64,000 nucleotides of DNA from Ruegeria sp. THAF57 (GTDB lineage: Bacteria; Pseudomonadota; Alphaproteobacteria; Rhodobacterales; Rhodobacteraceae). The notes beneath the pieces were generated by a model. That model was not told the DNA's origin, ran no database searches, and worked only from the letters and a program-made list of their open reading frames with translations. The translations under genes were made by a program, and so were the position numbers. The stretch lies in the NCBI RefSeq assembly GCF_903914075.1, contig NZ_CAIWNQ010000001.1:744001-808000 (forward strand), in the 5' to 3' direction. Below are positions 17,000 through 25,808 of the stretch, piece after piece (positions within the stretch are counted from its first letter, which is position 1; each line of letters begins with the position of its first letter).

Positions 17000-18130
17000 T
17001 CAGGGATCCAGAACATTCGAGGGAAAACTGTACCAGCAAGAATCTTTCTTTGAAGACTCCAGCACGCCGGAAATAAACGCCATGCCCAGCAACCCGCTTT
17101 GCAGGTCGGGCAACAAGTTAGCGCTTTGGTCTCCTCTGATCAAAGCGGCGGCCTCGCTATAAAGCGTTGCAAAACCTTCCAGATAGCCTTCAGGGTGGCC
17201 GCCCGGCACGCGAGTGACTGCGTTGGCGGCGTCAGATGCTCCGGCCCCGCCGCGTGTCAGGGTTTGAGTGGGTTGTCCAAAGCGGGTGAACTGCATGTGA
17301 TTTGGGTGTTCCTGCGACCATTCCAGCCCGCCGCGATCGCCGTAGACCCTCAGGCGCAAGCCGTTTTCGTTGCCGACGGCAACTTGACTGGCCCACAGCA
17401 TTCCCCGCGCGCCGCTGGCATAGCGCAGCAGGATGTGGGCGTTGTCATCCACCTGACGGCCTGGAACCATGCTGGACAGGTCTGCCGCCAGATGCGAGGG
17501 AACCTCACCCGTTACGAAATGGGCCAGATTGAAGGCATGTGTGCCGATATCCCCGATGGCCCCTGCCCCTGATCGGGCGGGATCGGTGCGCCAGTCAGCC
17601 TGTTTGTTGTCAGACGCGGCCGGTTCTGTCAGCCAGTCCTGCGCGTACTCTACCTGCACCAACCGCAGCTTGCCCAGATCACCTGTCCGCACCATATCGC
17701 GCGCCTGACGGATCATCGGGTAACCGGTGTAATTGTGGGTCAGGATGAAATGCGCAGACGACGCTTCGGCTGCAGTTTTGATCCGCGCGGCATCTTCAGC
17801 CGTGGCCGCCAGAGGTTTGTCGCAGATGACGTGAATCCCAGCCTCAAGAAACGCGATCGTCGGGTCAGCGTGCATGTGGTTGGGCGTTACGATGGCCACC
17901 GCGTCTATGCCGTCGTCGCGGGCGGCTTCGGCCTGCGCCATCTGGCGGAAATCGGAATAAGACCGTTCGAAGCCCAACTCCTGCGCCGAGGCTTCCGCAC
18001 GCTGCGGGTCGGATGACAGCGCACCCGCCACTAGGTCCCATTGTCCATCCAGCCGGGCGGCGATGCGGTGGACGCCACCGATAAAGGCACCCTGCCCGCC
18101 CCCGACCATACCCAGTTTCAACGTTTTCAT
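17000..18130 (-). CDS. Gfo/Idh/MocA-family NAD(P)-dependent sugar dehydrogenase
   Basis: The protein has 376 residues. The N-terminal Rossmann motif is LGMVGGGQGAFIGGVHR, the family Lys motif appears as HVICDKPLA (DKP in place of the commoner EKP), and the C-terminal alpha/beta domain has GDIGTHAFNLAHFVTGE with the His expected near the substrate. Such enzymes oxidise or epimerise sugars, cyclitols or glycosides, often at C3. It is the last gene of a seven-gene operon and overlaps the preceding epimerase-like gene by 4 bp. The C-terminal SSKKDSCWYSF matches the usual family end, although the tail is a little long. Confidence 0.85.
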   Translation of the reverse strand: MKTLKLGMVGGGQGAFIGGVHRIAARLDGQWDLVAGALSSDPQRAEASAQELGFERSYSDFRQMAQAEAARDDGIDAVAIVTPNHMHADPTIAFLEAGIHVICDKPLAATAEDAARIKTAAEASSAHFILTHNYTGYPMIRQARDMVRTGDLGKLRLVQVEYAQDWLTEPAASDNKQADWRTDPARSGAGAIGDIGTHAFNLAHFVTGEVPSHLAADLSSMVPGRQVDDNAHILLRYASGARGMLWASQVAVGNENGLRLRVYGDRGGLEWSQEHPNHMQFTRFGQPTQTLTRGGAGASDAANAVTRVPGGHPEGYLEGFATLYSEAAALIRGDQSANLLPDLQSGLLGMAFISGVLESSKKDSCWYSFPSNVLDP

Positions 18131-19188
18131 TGGCCCAACCCCAACATGGACCGGATCATGGCCTGATCGACCTCGCCCCCTGCGAAATCGTCAAAGGCCT
18201 TATCCGTGGTTTCGATGATGTGGCGCGCGATGAAGGGCGCACCCTCGGCGGCCCCCTGTCCGGGGGATTTCAAGCAGCATTCCCATTCCAGCACCGCCCA
18301 ACTGTCATAACCGTACTGCGTCAGTTTCGAAAAGATCGCCCCGAAGTCCACCTGACCGTCGCCAAGTGAGCGGAAACGCCCGGCCCGGTTGGTCCAGCCC
18401 TGATAACCGGAATAGACGCCTTGCCGCCCAGTCGGGTTGAACTCGGCGTCCTTGACGTGAAAGGCGCAGATGCGCTCGTGATAAAGGTCGATGAACTCCA
18501 GATAGTCCATCTGCTGCAGCAGAAAATGCGAGGGATCATAGTTGATCTGGCAGGCCTCGTGCCCGTCTACGGCGTCGAGGAACATCTCGAAGGTGGCACC
18601 ATCAAACACGTCCTCTCCGGGGTGGATTTCAAAGCCAACGGCAACGCCCTGATCGGTATAGGCATCGAAGATCGGACGCCAGCGGCGGGCAAGCTCGGCA
18701 AAAGCTTCCTCAATCAAACCCTGCGGGCGTTGCGGCCACGGGTAGAGATAGGGAAAGGCCAGCGATCCGGTAAAGCTGACCGTCGTGTCCAGTCCCATGC
18801 GCCGCGCTGCGATGGCGGCTTTCTTGACTTGATCGACGGCCCATTCCTGCCGCGCCGTCGGATTGCCGTGCAAGGTGTCTGGGGCAAACGCGTCAAAGGC
18901 CAGATCGTAAGCCGGGTGCACAGCGACCAACTGCCCCTGCAAATGGGTCGAAAGCTCACTGACTTCAACGCCTGCTTCGCGGCAAATGCCCACGATCTCA
19001 TCGCAGTAGGTCTGGCTCTCTGCGGCCTTGTCCAGGTCAAACAACCGCCCGTCAAATGTAGGGATCTGAACGGCCTTGTACCCAAGACCAGCCGCCCACT
19101 CCGCCATCGACCCAAGCGAATTGAATGGAGCAACATCATCCGCAAACTGTGCAAGAAATAGTCCCGGTCCTTTGATCGTACCCGGCAT
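18127..19188 (-). CDS. Sugar phosphate isomerase/epimerase-like TIM-barrel protein
   Basis: The 353-residue protein has the AP endonuclease 2/xylose-isomerase-like barrel. Metal-ligand candidates are the Glu in VGFEIHPGED, the Asp and His in INYDPSHFLLQQ, the His in ICAFHVKDAEF and the Glu in AVLEWECCLK. Proteins of this group are regularly paired with Gfo/Idh/MocA dehydrogenases and act on keto- or aldo-sugars by isomerisation, epimerisation, hydration or elimination. Here the pair is translationally coupled (4-bp overlap). The substrate is unknown. Confidence 0.82.
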   Translation of the reverse strand: MPGTIKGPGLFLAQFADDVAPFNSLGSMAEWAAGLGYKAVQIPTFDGRLFDLDKAAESQTYCDEIVGICREAGVEVSELSTHLQGQLVAVHPAYDLAFDAFAPDTLHGNPTARQEWAVDQVKKAAIAARRMGLDTTVSFTGSLAFPYLYPWPQRPQGLIEEAFAELARRWRPIFDAYTDQGVAVGFEIHPGEDVFDGATFEMFLDAVDGHEACQINYDPSHFLLQQMDYLEFIDLYHERICAFHVKDAEFNPTGRQGVYSGYQGWTNRAGRFRSLGDGQVDFGAIFSKLTQYGYDSWAVLEWECCLKSPGQGAAEGAPFIARHIIETTDKAFDDFAGGEVDQAMIRSMLGLGQ

Positions 19189-19214
19189 ATCAGCCTCCCA
19201 TGAGAATCCTGTGT

Positions 19215-19238
19215 GTCAGGCCCCGACCGAGGCCTGAC
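19215..19238 (-). terminator. Intercistronic stem-loop after the binding-protein gene
   Basis: GTCAGGCC and GGCCTGAC form a perfect 8-bp stem with an 8-nt loop. It lies between the substrate-binding-protein stop (19251) and the next gene in the operon. There is no T-run, so it more likely stabilises the upstream mRNA or partially attenuates than fully terminates. Confidence 0.6.
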
Positions 19239-19250
19239 GAGTTAAGGCGA

Positions 19251-20375
19251 TTACTTGCCGCCCCAGCGTTCCGGATAGCCCGGCATGCCTTCGCAGCCAC
19301 AGGCCGCATAATGCAGCGGAGGCATGGATGCGTTTACGAAATCACCCAGGTTGTCATTGGTGATCGCCGGCTGCGGCAGGTTCCATTCCGGTCCGGGGAT
19401 CGCCTCACCATCCAGAATTTTCAAAGCTGCCAGAATGGGCGTGCGCCACTGATAGGTCGGGTATGTCGGCGCGATGGTGTTCATGCCGATCTCCTGCCAT
19501 TTCTGCAGGAAATCCTGCTGGTCTTCGCCAGTGACGATCGGCACGTCCAGACCCATATCCTCGAACGCTTCGATCGCCGCGACCGAGGTTGCGCCCGCAT
19601 CCATCCAGACCGCGCCCAACTGGTTGCCGCGCTGGATATAATCCTCGACAATCGCTTTGGTCTTGGCGCGGTCGCCATCGGTGAACTCGGCACCGACGAT
19701 GTTCAGACCGGCTTCTTCCAAAATGCGCTTGGCGGCAGAGTAGCGGGTTTCCAGAACGTCCACGCCGGGCAGAATGCGCAGCATCAATACGTCCGAGCCT
19801 TCGGGTGCATTGGCGGCAATGAATTCACCGGACTGGATGCCAAAGCCATAGCCGCCGACCGGCTTGATGAACGTGACCGGGCAATCGGTATTCACGCCAC
19901 GGTCAAACACGATCACCGGCAGTTGCTCGCAAGCTTTTTCAACAGCGGGGGTCAGGGCAGCCGTTGTGTTGGGGGACACGATCAGGGCGTCGCAAGTGCC
20001 ACCAGCCAGCAGGTCCTCGATATCGGCGATCTGCTTGTCGTCCGAGCCTTCGGCGTCGGTCACTACGAACTCGGCGATGTTGTCATGCTGTTCGACTTCG
20101 GCCTGCATGGTGTTCCAACCAACCACGCGCCACGGGTTGTTCACGCCCGCGTTCGAAAAACAAATAGTGTGCGGGCCGTCTTTCTTGAACGCAGAGGTAT
20201 CCGCCATCACATCACCATAGTGTTGCAACCATGGCGTTGAAGCATCGCCATTGGCTGCCGCGCCCAGCATGTCTTTTTGTTTTGCGAATTCGACCGGGTC
20301 GTCGAAGTTCTGCGCTTGGGCGGGCAAGGCCAACGCCAGCGTTGTCAGGGCTGTTGCCGTGAATTTGTTGATCAT
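19251..20375 (-). CDS. Periplasmic sugar-binding protein of a CUT2-type ABC importer
   Basis: The protein has 374 residues. It has a signal peptide (FTATALTTLALALPAQA) and a type I periplasmic-binding fold (RbsB-like), with ICFSNAGVNNPWRV, LIVSPNTTAAL, VIVFDRGVNTDCPVTF and TNDNLGDFVNASMPPLHYAACGC near the end. The ending CGCEGMPGYPERW is distinctive but I cannot tie it to a ligand. AGGAGG precedes the ATG. It is followed by a stem-loop, a usual arrangement for a highly expressed binding protein within an operon. Confidence 0.87.
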   Translation of the reverse strand: MINKFTATALTTLALALPAQAQNFDDPVEFAKQKDMLGAAANGDASTPWLQHYGDVMADTSAFKKDGPHTICFSNAGVNNPWRVVGWNTMQAEVEQHDNIAEFVVTDAEGSDDKQIADIEDLLAGGTCDALIVSPNTTAALTPAVEKACEQLPVIVFDRGVNTDCPVTFIKPVGGYGFGIQSGEFIAANAPEGSDVLMLRILPGVDVLETRYSAAKRILEEAGLNIVGAEFTDGDRAKTKAIVEDYIQRGNQLGAVWMDAGATSVAAIEAFEDMGLDVPIVTGEDQQDFLQKWQEIGMNTIAPTYPTYQWRTPILAALKILDGEAIPGPEWNLPQPAITNDNLGDFVNASMPPLHYAACGCEGMPGYPERWGGK

Positions 20376-20407
20376 TCTTGTTTCCTCCTCTGAATTGTTT
20401 GGGGCGC

Positions 20408-21361
20408 CTATCCCCCGGATCGGCGTCGTCGGTATCCGGCGATCACAACCGCCGAGATCAAAATCAGCCCTTGCACCACGTCACGGATGGGTTTGGGAAA
20501 GCCTAATATGTTGAGCAGCGTGAACATCGCCTGCAACACCAGCGCGCCTGCGATGGTTGCCCCCACAGTGCCGCGCCCGCCAAGCAACTGCGCCCCGCCA
20601 ATGACGGCAGCGGTGATCGCCTGCAATTCCAGCCCGACCCCCACATCGGTGGACACGCCTGCGAACCCGCCCAGCAATATTCCTGCGAGTACAGCCGAGA
20701 CCGAAGACATGACAAAGGCGACAATCCGGGTTTCCGTGAGTGGGACTCCGGCCAGCAATGCGGCCTTTGGGTTGTCGCCCATGGCGATCAGTCGCTTGCC
20801 ATAGTTGGTGCGGTGCATCAGCCACCACATCGCGACGCAGACCACGACCATCACGATCACAGCAACGGGCAGGATTTTGATCAGCGGCAAGTCCTTGATC
20901 AGATAACGACCGAAGAACCGGAAATTCTCGGGCAGGTATCCGCGCGGCGCTCCGCCTGACCATGTGAGGGCAATCCCGCTGAGGGTGATCATCATCCCCA
21001 GCGTAGCAATGATCGACGGCACCTTGAGCCACGACACCACCAGCGCGTTCACCGTGCCGACGATCACACCAACGCCCAGCATGGCCAGGATAACCCACCA
21101 CGTCGCGCTGGCATCCCCGTCCAGCAGGATCGAGCTTCCGATCACCGTCAGCGTCACCAATGCCCCCGCCGACAGGTCGAACCCGCCCGAGTTGATGACA
21201 TAAAGCTGCCCCACCGCCAAAATCGCAATTGGCGCGGCCCGTTTCAGGAAATTCATGTACCCGGCCGGTTGTAGGAAGTACGGCGAAAGGATCGCGATCG
21301 CCACAAATAGCAGCGCCAGAACCAGAAAGACCGGGTTGATCTGTTTCAGTCGGGCCATCAT
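20408..21361 (-). CDS. Sugar ABC transporter permease (RbsC-like), second of two
   Basis: The 317-residue protein is very hydrophobic, with about nine predicted spans. It carries the BPD_transp_2 signatures GGFDLSAGALVTLTVIGSS and GVGLELQAITAAVIGGAQLLGGRG. It is the inner-membrane channel partner of the other permease (start of this gene overlaps the stop of that one by 4 bp). It lies 32 bp upstream of the binding-protein gene. Confidence 0.88.
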   Translation of the reverse strand: MMARLKQINPVFLVLALLFVAIAILSPYFLQPAGYMNFLKRAAPIAILAVGQLYVINSGGFDLSAGALVTLTVIGSSILLDGDASATWWVILAMLGVGVIVGTVNALVVSWLKVPSIIATLGMMITLSGIALTWSGGAPRGYLPENFRFFGRYLIKDLPLIKILPVAVIVMVVVCVAMWWLMHRTNYGKRLIAMGDNPKAALLAGVPLTETRIVAFVMSSVSAVLAGILLGGFAGVSTDVGVGLELQAITAAVIGGAQLLGGRGTVGATIAGALVLQAMFTLLNILGFPKPIRDVVQGLILISAVVIAGYRRRRSGG

Positions 21362-22323
21362 GCCTCGATCCTCCGGCTGCGCACGGCGTAGACGGCGACC
21401 GCAGCCACGATGATGACCCCGCGCAGAATTTGTTTGGCGTAGGCATCAACGCCCGCAATGTTGAAGATCGAGTCGATTAGAGAAAAGATCATCACGCCCA
21501 TCAGCGTGCCCCAAACCCCTCCACGACCGCCGGACAGAGCCGTTCCGCCGATCACCACCACAGCGATGGATTCCAGATCATAGACCCCATCCCGACCGAT
21601 CCACGGTGCGCCCGAACGTAAGCGGCTGGCCAGATACAGCCCTGCGATAGTGGCGCAGACCGAACAGATCACATGCGCCATGATAACGACGCGCGTCGTC
21701 CGCATCCCCGCAAGCTTGGATGCGTCAGGGTTGCCGCCGACCGAATAGATATTGGAGCCTGCGCGGGTAAAGCGCAGGAACACCCATGCGGCCACCGTCA
21801 GCGCGATCAGGAAAATCAGACTGATCGAGATGCCTCCGACCTGCCCATAGGCAAAGACTTGAAACTCTTCCGGAACCTCTCCGGCAAAGTTGTTGAAGGT
21901 CGCGCTCAGCAGACCTTGCAAGATCAGCGCCATACCTAGGGTCGCTATCAGGGGATTGACCTCAAACTGGGTGATCACCAAACCGTTGATCAGGCCGACC
22001 ACAACGCCCACGGCCAACACCGCCGCAATTGCAGGCAGCATCATGGATGGATCACCAGACATGATAGAGGACGCAAGCACCGCCGAAACCGAGATCAGGT
22101 TAGCCACGCTAAGGTCGATCGAGGCGATCAGGATGGCAAAGGTCTGCCCAATCGCAGTGATCCCCAACGCGATGGAGCGCCCCAGTAGGCCCAGAAGATT
22201 CTCGGCGGTCAGATATTGGGTCTGCCCGGTTGCAATCGCGACAGTGACATAGACCGCAATAGCCACCAGAAGCAGCAGGAATGGGGCCAGCGCGGCGAGA
22301 TTTTTGGGCCTTGGGATATTCAT
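21358..22323 (-). CDS. Sugar ABC transporter permease (RbsC-like), first of two
   Basis: The 321-residue BPD_transp_2 permease shows IASIDLSVANLISVSAVLAS and [22 protein letters not shown], the paired motifs of CUT2 permeases. It overlaps both neighbours by 4 bp (ATPase gene upstream, second permease downstream). The two permeases are clearly different in sequence, so the channel is probably a heterodimer. Confidence 0.88.
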   Translation of the reverse strand: MNIPRPKNLAALAPFLLLLVAIAVYVTVAIATGQTQYLTAENLLGLLGRSIALGITAIGQTFAILIASIDLSVANLISVSAVLASSIMSGDPSMMLPAIAAVLAVGVVVGLINGLVITQFEVNPLIATLGMALILQGLLSATFNNFAGEVPEEFQVFAYGQVGGISISLIFLIALTVAAWVFLRFTRAGSNIYSVGGNPDASKLAGMRTTRVVIMAHVICSVCATIAGLYLASRLRSGAPWIGRDGVYDLESIAVVVIGGTALSGGRGGVWGTLMGVMIFSLIDSIFNIAGVDAYAKQILRGVIIVAAVAVYAVRSRRIEA

Positions 22324-23840
22324 GAGGCTTCCAATTCCAGATGCGCCTCGGTCGCGGCATGCATGACTTCGGTTTCGCTGGCGCCATATCCGAACTCGGC
22401 CACGATCTTTCCGTCGCTCATGACCAGAACCCGGTCCGAGATGCCCAAGACCTCGGGCAGGTCGGATGAGATCGCCATGACCGCCGCCCCCTGTTGCGCG
22501 AGTTTGCGCATCTGGGCGTAAATCCCCGCCTTGGTGTTGACGTCGATGCCTCGGGTTGGTTCGACAAAGATCAAAACCTTTGGGGCCAGAGACAGCCAGC
22601 GCGCCACGATGGCCTTTTGCTGATTGCCGCCGGACAGCGACTGGATCTCAACCTCGTAATTCGCAGCGCGCAGATCGAACGCATCAAAAAGCGCGTCCAT
22701 CTGATCGAGCGTCGTGATCGGCGTTTTATCCGGTGCGCCCAAGGTTCCTGAAAAGGCCCGGGCCGAGATCATGCCGTTGTCCCGGACCGATTGCATCAGC
22801 ATCAACCCCTCGGCCTTGCGGTCGCCGGGCAGCATCGCAATCCCGGCCCCGGCGGCGTTGCGCGGGCTGGTAAGGGCGACAGATTTCCCATCGACCGTCA
22901 CGGTGCCGGTTTCAAACGGCTCTGCCCCGAACAAAGCCAGCGCCAGCGCTGTGCGGCCTGCCCCCTGAACGCCTGCAAACCCGGTGATCTGGCCTGCGCG
23001 CAGCTCAAGATCAATGTCGAATAAGCGATCGTTACCACCACCACGCACTGTCAGAACAGCATCGCCGATTTCTTCCGGTGTCGCAGGTTCGGGATAGAAG
23101 TGCCCGATATCGCGCCCGACCATGGCTTCGACGATCTGACCGGTTTCGGGCACATGGTCAAAGGCAGCGGCGACTTTGCCATCCTTGACCACTGTGACAC
23201 GGTCTGCCAGACGACGGATTTCGCGCATACGGTGGGTGATGTAGACAATCGAGCGGCCCTGACCGCGCAGATCGTCAACCAGTTGGAACAGAAGATCACA
23301 CTCAGTATCATTGAGGGCCGCAGTCGGCTCGTCCATGACGATCACTTGCGCATTCAGCGACAAGGCCTTGGCAATCTCGACCATTTGCTGTTGCGCGACA
23401 TCCAGATCGCTGACCAAAGTTTCCGGGCCGAAACGATGACGGTCGCCGAACAGCGCCAGCACGTCCTGCGTTTCGCGCCGCATCTTCTCGGTATCCAGCA
23501 GGCCCCAACTGCGTGTGGGTTCACGTCCCAGAAAGATATTCTGGGCAACCGTTCGATCGGGCAGCAGCGAAAATTCCTGATAAATCACGCTGACGCCTTG
23601 CGCGAGCGATTCAAGCGGGTGCTGGAACCGGACCATCTGACCGCGCAGGAAAATATCACCCTCTTCAGCCTGATAGACGCCCGACAGCACTTTCATCAAT
23701 GTGGACTTGCCTGCGCCGTTTTCGCCAACAAGGGCGTGAACCTCGCCCGCACGGGCGGAAAAACTGACCGCATCCAGTGCCTTGATGCCGGGAAAGACCT
23801 TGGTGATACCTTTCATCTCAAAGATGATATCGCCGCTCAT
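22320..23840 (-). CDS. Sugar ABC transporter ATP-binding protein (RbsA-like, two ABC domains)
   Basis: From the ATG at 23840, which overlaps the upstream stop as ATGA, the protein has 506 residues. The first domain has Walker A GENGAGKST, signature-like LDVAQQQMVEIAKAL and Walker [12 protein letters not shown]. The second domain has the degenerate Walker A GVQGAGRTA, signature LSGGNQQKAIVARW and VLIFVEPTRGID. A degenerate second Walker A is normal for CUT2 ATPases. It energises sugar import through the two permeases. Confidence 0.92.
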   Translation of the reverse strand: MSGDIIFEMKGITKVFPGIKALDAVSFSARAGEVHALVGENGAGKSTLMKVLSGVYQAEEGDIFLRGQMVRFQHPLESLAQGVSVIYQEFSLLPDRTVAQNIFLGREPTRSWGLLDTEKMRRETQDVLALFGDRHRFGPETLVSDLDVAQQQMVEIAKALSLNAQVIVMDEPTAALNDTECDLLFQLVDDLRGQGRSIVYITHRMREIRRLADRVTVVKDGKVAAAFDHVPETGQIVEAMVGRDIGHFYPEPATPEEIGDAVLTVRGGGNDRLFDIDLELRAGQITGFAGVQGAGRTALALALFGAEPFETGTVTVDGKSVALTSPRNAAGAGIAMLPGDRKAEGLMLMQSVRDNGMISARAFSGTLGAPDKTPITTLDQMDALFDAFDLRAANYEVEIQSLSGGNQQKAIVARWLSLAPKVLIFVEPTRGIDVNTKAGIYAQMRKLAQQGAAVMAISSDLPEVLGISDRVLVMSDGKIVAEFGYGASETEVMHAATEAHLELEAS

Positions 23841-24685
23841 GCCTGCACCCACCCATTGCGAATGAACGCCGCACTGTCGCGAAACAACTGCGGATGATCT
23901 TCGAACATCGGTCGCCAGATCCGGGTGGCTGCAGCAAGTTCAGGGACGCCTGCGCCAAAGGCCTCCATCACCACCCATCCGTCAAATCCGGTCTTCTTGA
24001 CGGCAGAGAACACCGCACCAAAGTCGATCTGTCCCGTGCCGGGCGTCCCCCGGTCGTTCTCCGAGACATGCAGAACGTTGATATGACCAGACAGGGCCGA
24101 TATCGCCTGCGCCTGATCCTTTTCCTCAATATGCGCGTGGAAGGTGTCGTACATGATCCCAAAAGCCGGGTGGCCGACCAACTCACAATACTGCGCGGCC
24201 TGCTCGGAAGTATTCAGGAAATGGGTTTCGAACCGGTTCAAAGGCTCCAAAGCCAGCGACATGCGGCGCTTGGCCGCTGTATCTGCCATGTCGCGATGGG
24301 CCTCTGCGCCGCGCTGCCATTCGTTCGCGGTCGGGCCGCTGCCGGTAAAGTGTCCGATTGGCGCATGAAAAGGCCCGCCGATCGTTTGCGCGCCAAGTGC
24401 TGTCGCACAATCCAGAATCCAATTCAGATGCGCGACACCTCTGGCCCGAACCTGAGGATCTGGGCTGGTTGGATCTGCTTTGGGGTCAGGAACAATCGCG
24501 GTGCAGGTCCTCTCAAGCCCGAGTGCATCGAGTTGAGCGCCCAGCCAGGCGTAGTGGTCTGGCTGCCCTTCCAAGACGGGAATTTCGACACCGTCATACC
24601 CGGCCTCAGCAGCAAGCTGACAGAAATCCAGTTGCGCTTCGCCGATCAGCCCGCCAACGCATAGAAGATTCACCCCCAGCTTCAT
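23837..24685 (-). CDS. TIM-barrel sugar epimerase, D-tagatose/D-allulose 3-epimerase-like
   Basis: The ATG at 24685 is chosen because GGGAGGGG lies immediately upstream; the ATG at 24703 would translate that site. The 282-residue protein has ALEPLNRFETHFLNT (first catalytic Glu), IMYDTFHAHIEE (Asp/His metal ligands), INVLHVSENDRGTPGTG and VVMEAFGAG (second Glu). EPLNRFET is a hallmark of the D-tagatose 3-epimerase family, which epimerises ketoses at C3 using a divalent metal. It is the first gene of the operon, immediately behind the LacI-type operators. Confidence 0.83.
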   Translation of the reverse strand: MKLGVNLLCVGGLIGEAQLDFCQLAAEAGYDGVEIPVLEGQPDHYAWLGAQLDALGLERTCTAIVPDPKADPTSPDPQVRARGVAHLNWILDCATALGAQTIGGPFHAPIGHFTGSGPTANEWQRGAEAHRDMADTAAKRRMSLALEPLNRFETHFLNTSEQAAQYCELVGHPAFGIMYDTFHAHIEEKDQAQAISALSGHINVLHVSENDRGTPGTGQIDFGAVFSAVKKTGFDGWVVMEAFGAGVPELAAATRIWRPMFEDHPQLFRDSAAFIRNGWVQA

Positions 24686-24727
24686 TTCCCCTCCCAAGGC
24701 CAAAAAAGCATCTTTGCCGCGAATCTA

Positions 24728-24741
24728 TGTAATCGTTTTCA
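24728..24741. promoter_or_regulatory. LacI-family operator, site 1
   Basis: TGTAATCGTTTTCA fits the LacI/PurR-type palindrome TGNAANCGNTTNCA at every defined position. It lies between the sugar operon start (24685) and the divergent lacI-type gene (24795). Confidence 0.75.
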
Positions 24742-24748
24742 TGATGAA

Positions 24749-24762
24749 TGTAAACCATTACA
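24749..24762. promoter_or_regulatory. LacI-family operator, site 2
   Basis: TGTAAACCATTACA fits the same palindrome with one central mismatch (CC for CG). It starts 21 bp after site 1, two helical turns, so two repressor dimers would bind on one face of the DNA. It could control both the operon and the regulator gene itself. Confidence 0.7.
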
Positions 24763-24794
24763 TTTTTTGTTTCACGCTGCTATAAGCTTTCAAC

Positions 24795-25808
24795 ATGACA
24801 AGAAGTTCGACCAAAAGACCCACGGTTCGGGATGTTGCCAGAGTTGCCGGTGTCTCAACTGCAACGGTCAGCCGGGCATTGCAATCCCCTGATATCGTGT
24901 CCAAAAAAACTCGGGATGCGGTATTTGCTGCAGTCTCTGAAACAGGGTACAGCGTCAATACAGCAGCCCAGATGCTGCGGCGCAACCGGTCGGGTACGGT
25001 TTTGGTTATCCTTCCGGATATTTCCAACCCCTTCTTTTCCAAGATCCTGTCGGGCATTGAAGAGGTCGCGACCCGCGCCAGTCTGACGATCCTGATCGGC
25101 AACACCAATGGGGACGACGCGCGCTATGCGAATATCCTCGAAAACCTGCGCAACGGGCGCGCGGACGGGGCCTTGATCCTGAACGGAACAGCCCCCCCTG
25201 ACGGAATGCTACCCGAGGGCACTCCGATCGTGTCAATCTCGGAGCGTCCAGAGGGCGCAGGCTACGCGCATGTCGGGACCGACAACCAGAAGGCCGCGTT
25301 TGATGCCACGCAATATCTGCTTGCCCAGGGGCATCAGAGGATCGCGCATGTCACCGGACCTGAAGGCAATGCACTGACCAAAGACCGGCGCGCCGGATAT
25401 ATTGAGGCAATGACGGAAGCCGGCCTGACCGATCAAATCTGCACCATTCCCGGCGGCTTCACCTACGGCGACGGAGAGCGAGCAGCCGATCACCTGTTCG
25501 CGCAGCATCCAGATACCACCGCCGCGTTCTGCGCAAATGACGAATCCGCGATGGGCGTTATCCGGGGCCTTCAGAGACAGGGGTACTCGGTCCCCGGCGA
25601 AATTTCCGTCATGGGCTTCGACGACGTGCCATTTTCACGGATTTTTCAGCCTGAACTGACGACGGTGCATCAGGCGCGGAATCTCATCGGGCAACGTGCG
25701 ATGGAGATTCTTCTGGACCTGCTCGAAGACAATACAGCACCTGCAGAATTGATGTATTTGGGCCACACCATCGTGACACGAAACAGCGTTGCCAGACCGC
25801 GCTCATAA
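24795..25808 (+). CDS. LacI-family transcriptional regulator
   Basis: The 337-residue protein has an N-terminal LacI HTH (VRDVARVAGVSTATVSRALQ at residues 10-29) followed by hinge residues. The ligand domain is of the periplasmic-binding fold, with VILPDISNPFFSKILSGIE, GADGALILNG-like segments and MGFDDVPFSRIFQPELTTV. It is divergent from the sugar operon and very probably represses it; the two palindromes in between are the expected sites. Confidence 0.9.
   Translation: MTRSSTKRPTVRDVARVAGVSTATVSRALQSPDIVSKKTRDAVFAAVSETGYSVNTAAQMLRRNRSGTVLVILPDISNPFFSKILSGIEEVATRASLTILIGNTNGDDARYANILENLRNGRADGALILNGTAPPDGMLPEGTPIVSISERPEGAGYAHVGTDNQKAAFDATQYLLAQGHQRIAHVTGPEGNALTKDRRAGYIEAMTEAGLTDQICTIPGGFTYGDGERAADHLFAQHPDTTAAFCANDESAMGVIRGLQRQGYSVPGEISVMGFDDVPFSRIFQPELTTVHQARNLIGQRAMEILLDLLEDNTAPAELMYLGHTIVTRNSVARPRS

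Noticed and set aside
13046-17000. Intact prophage or integrative element
   Set aside because: No integrase, structural phage gene or duplicated tRNA end was found; only debris and an autotransporter.
20481-21458. Alternative minus-strand 325-codon frame
   Set aside because: It runs in another frame through the permease genes, and its Arg/Gly-rich sequence has no membrane segments or family motifs.
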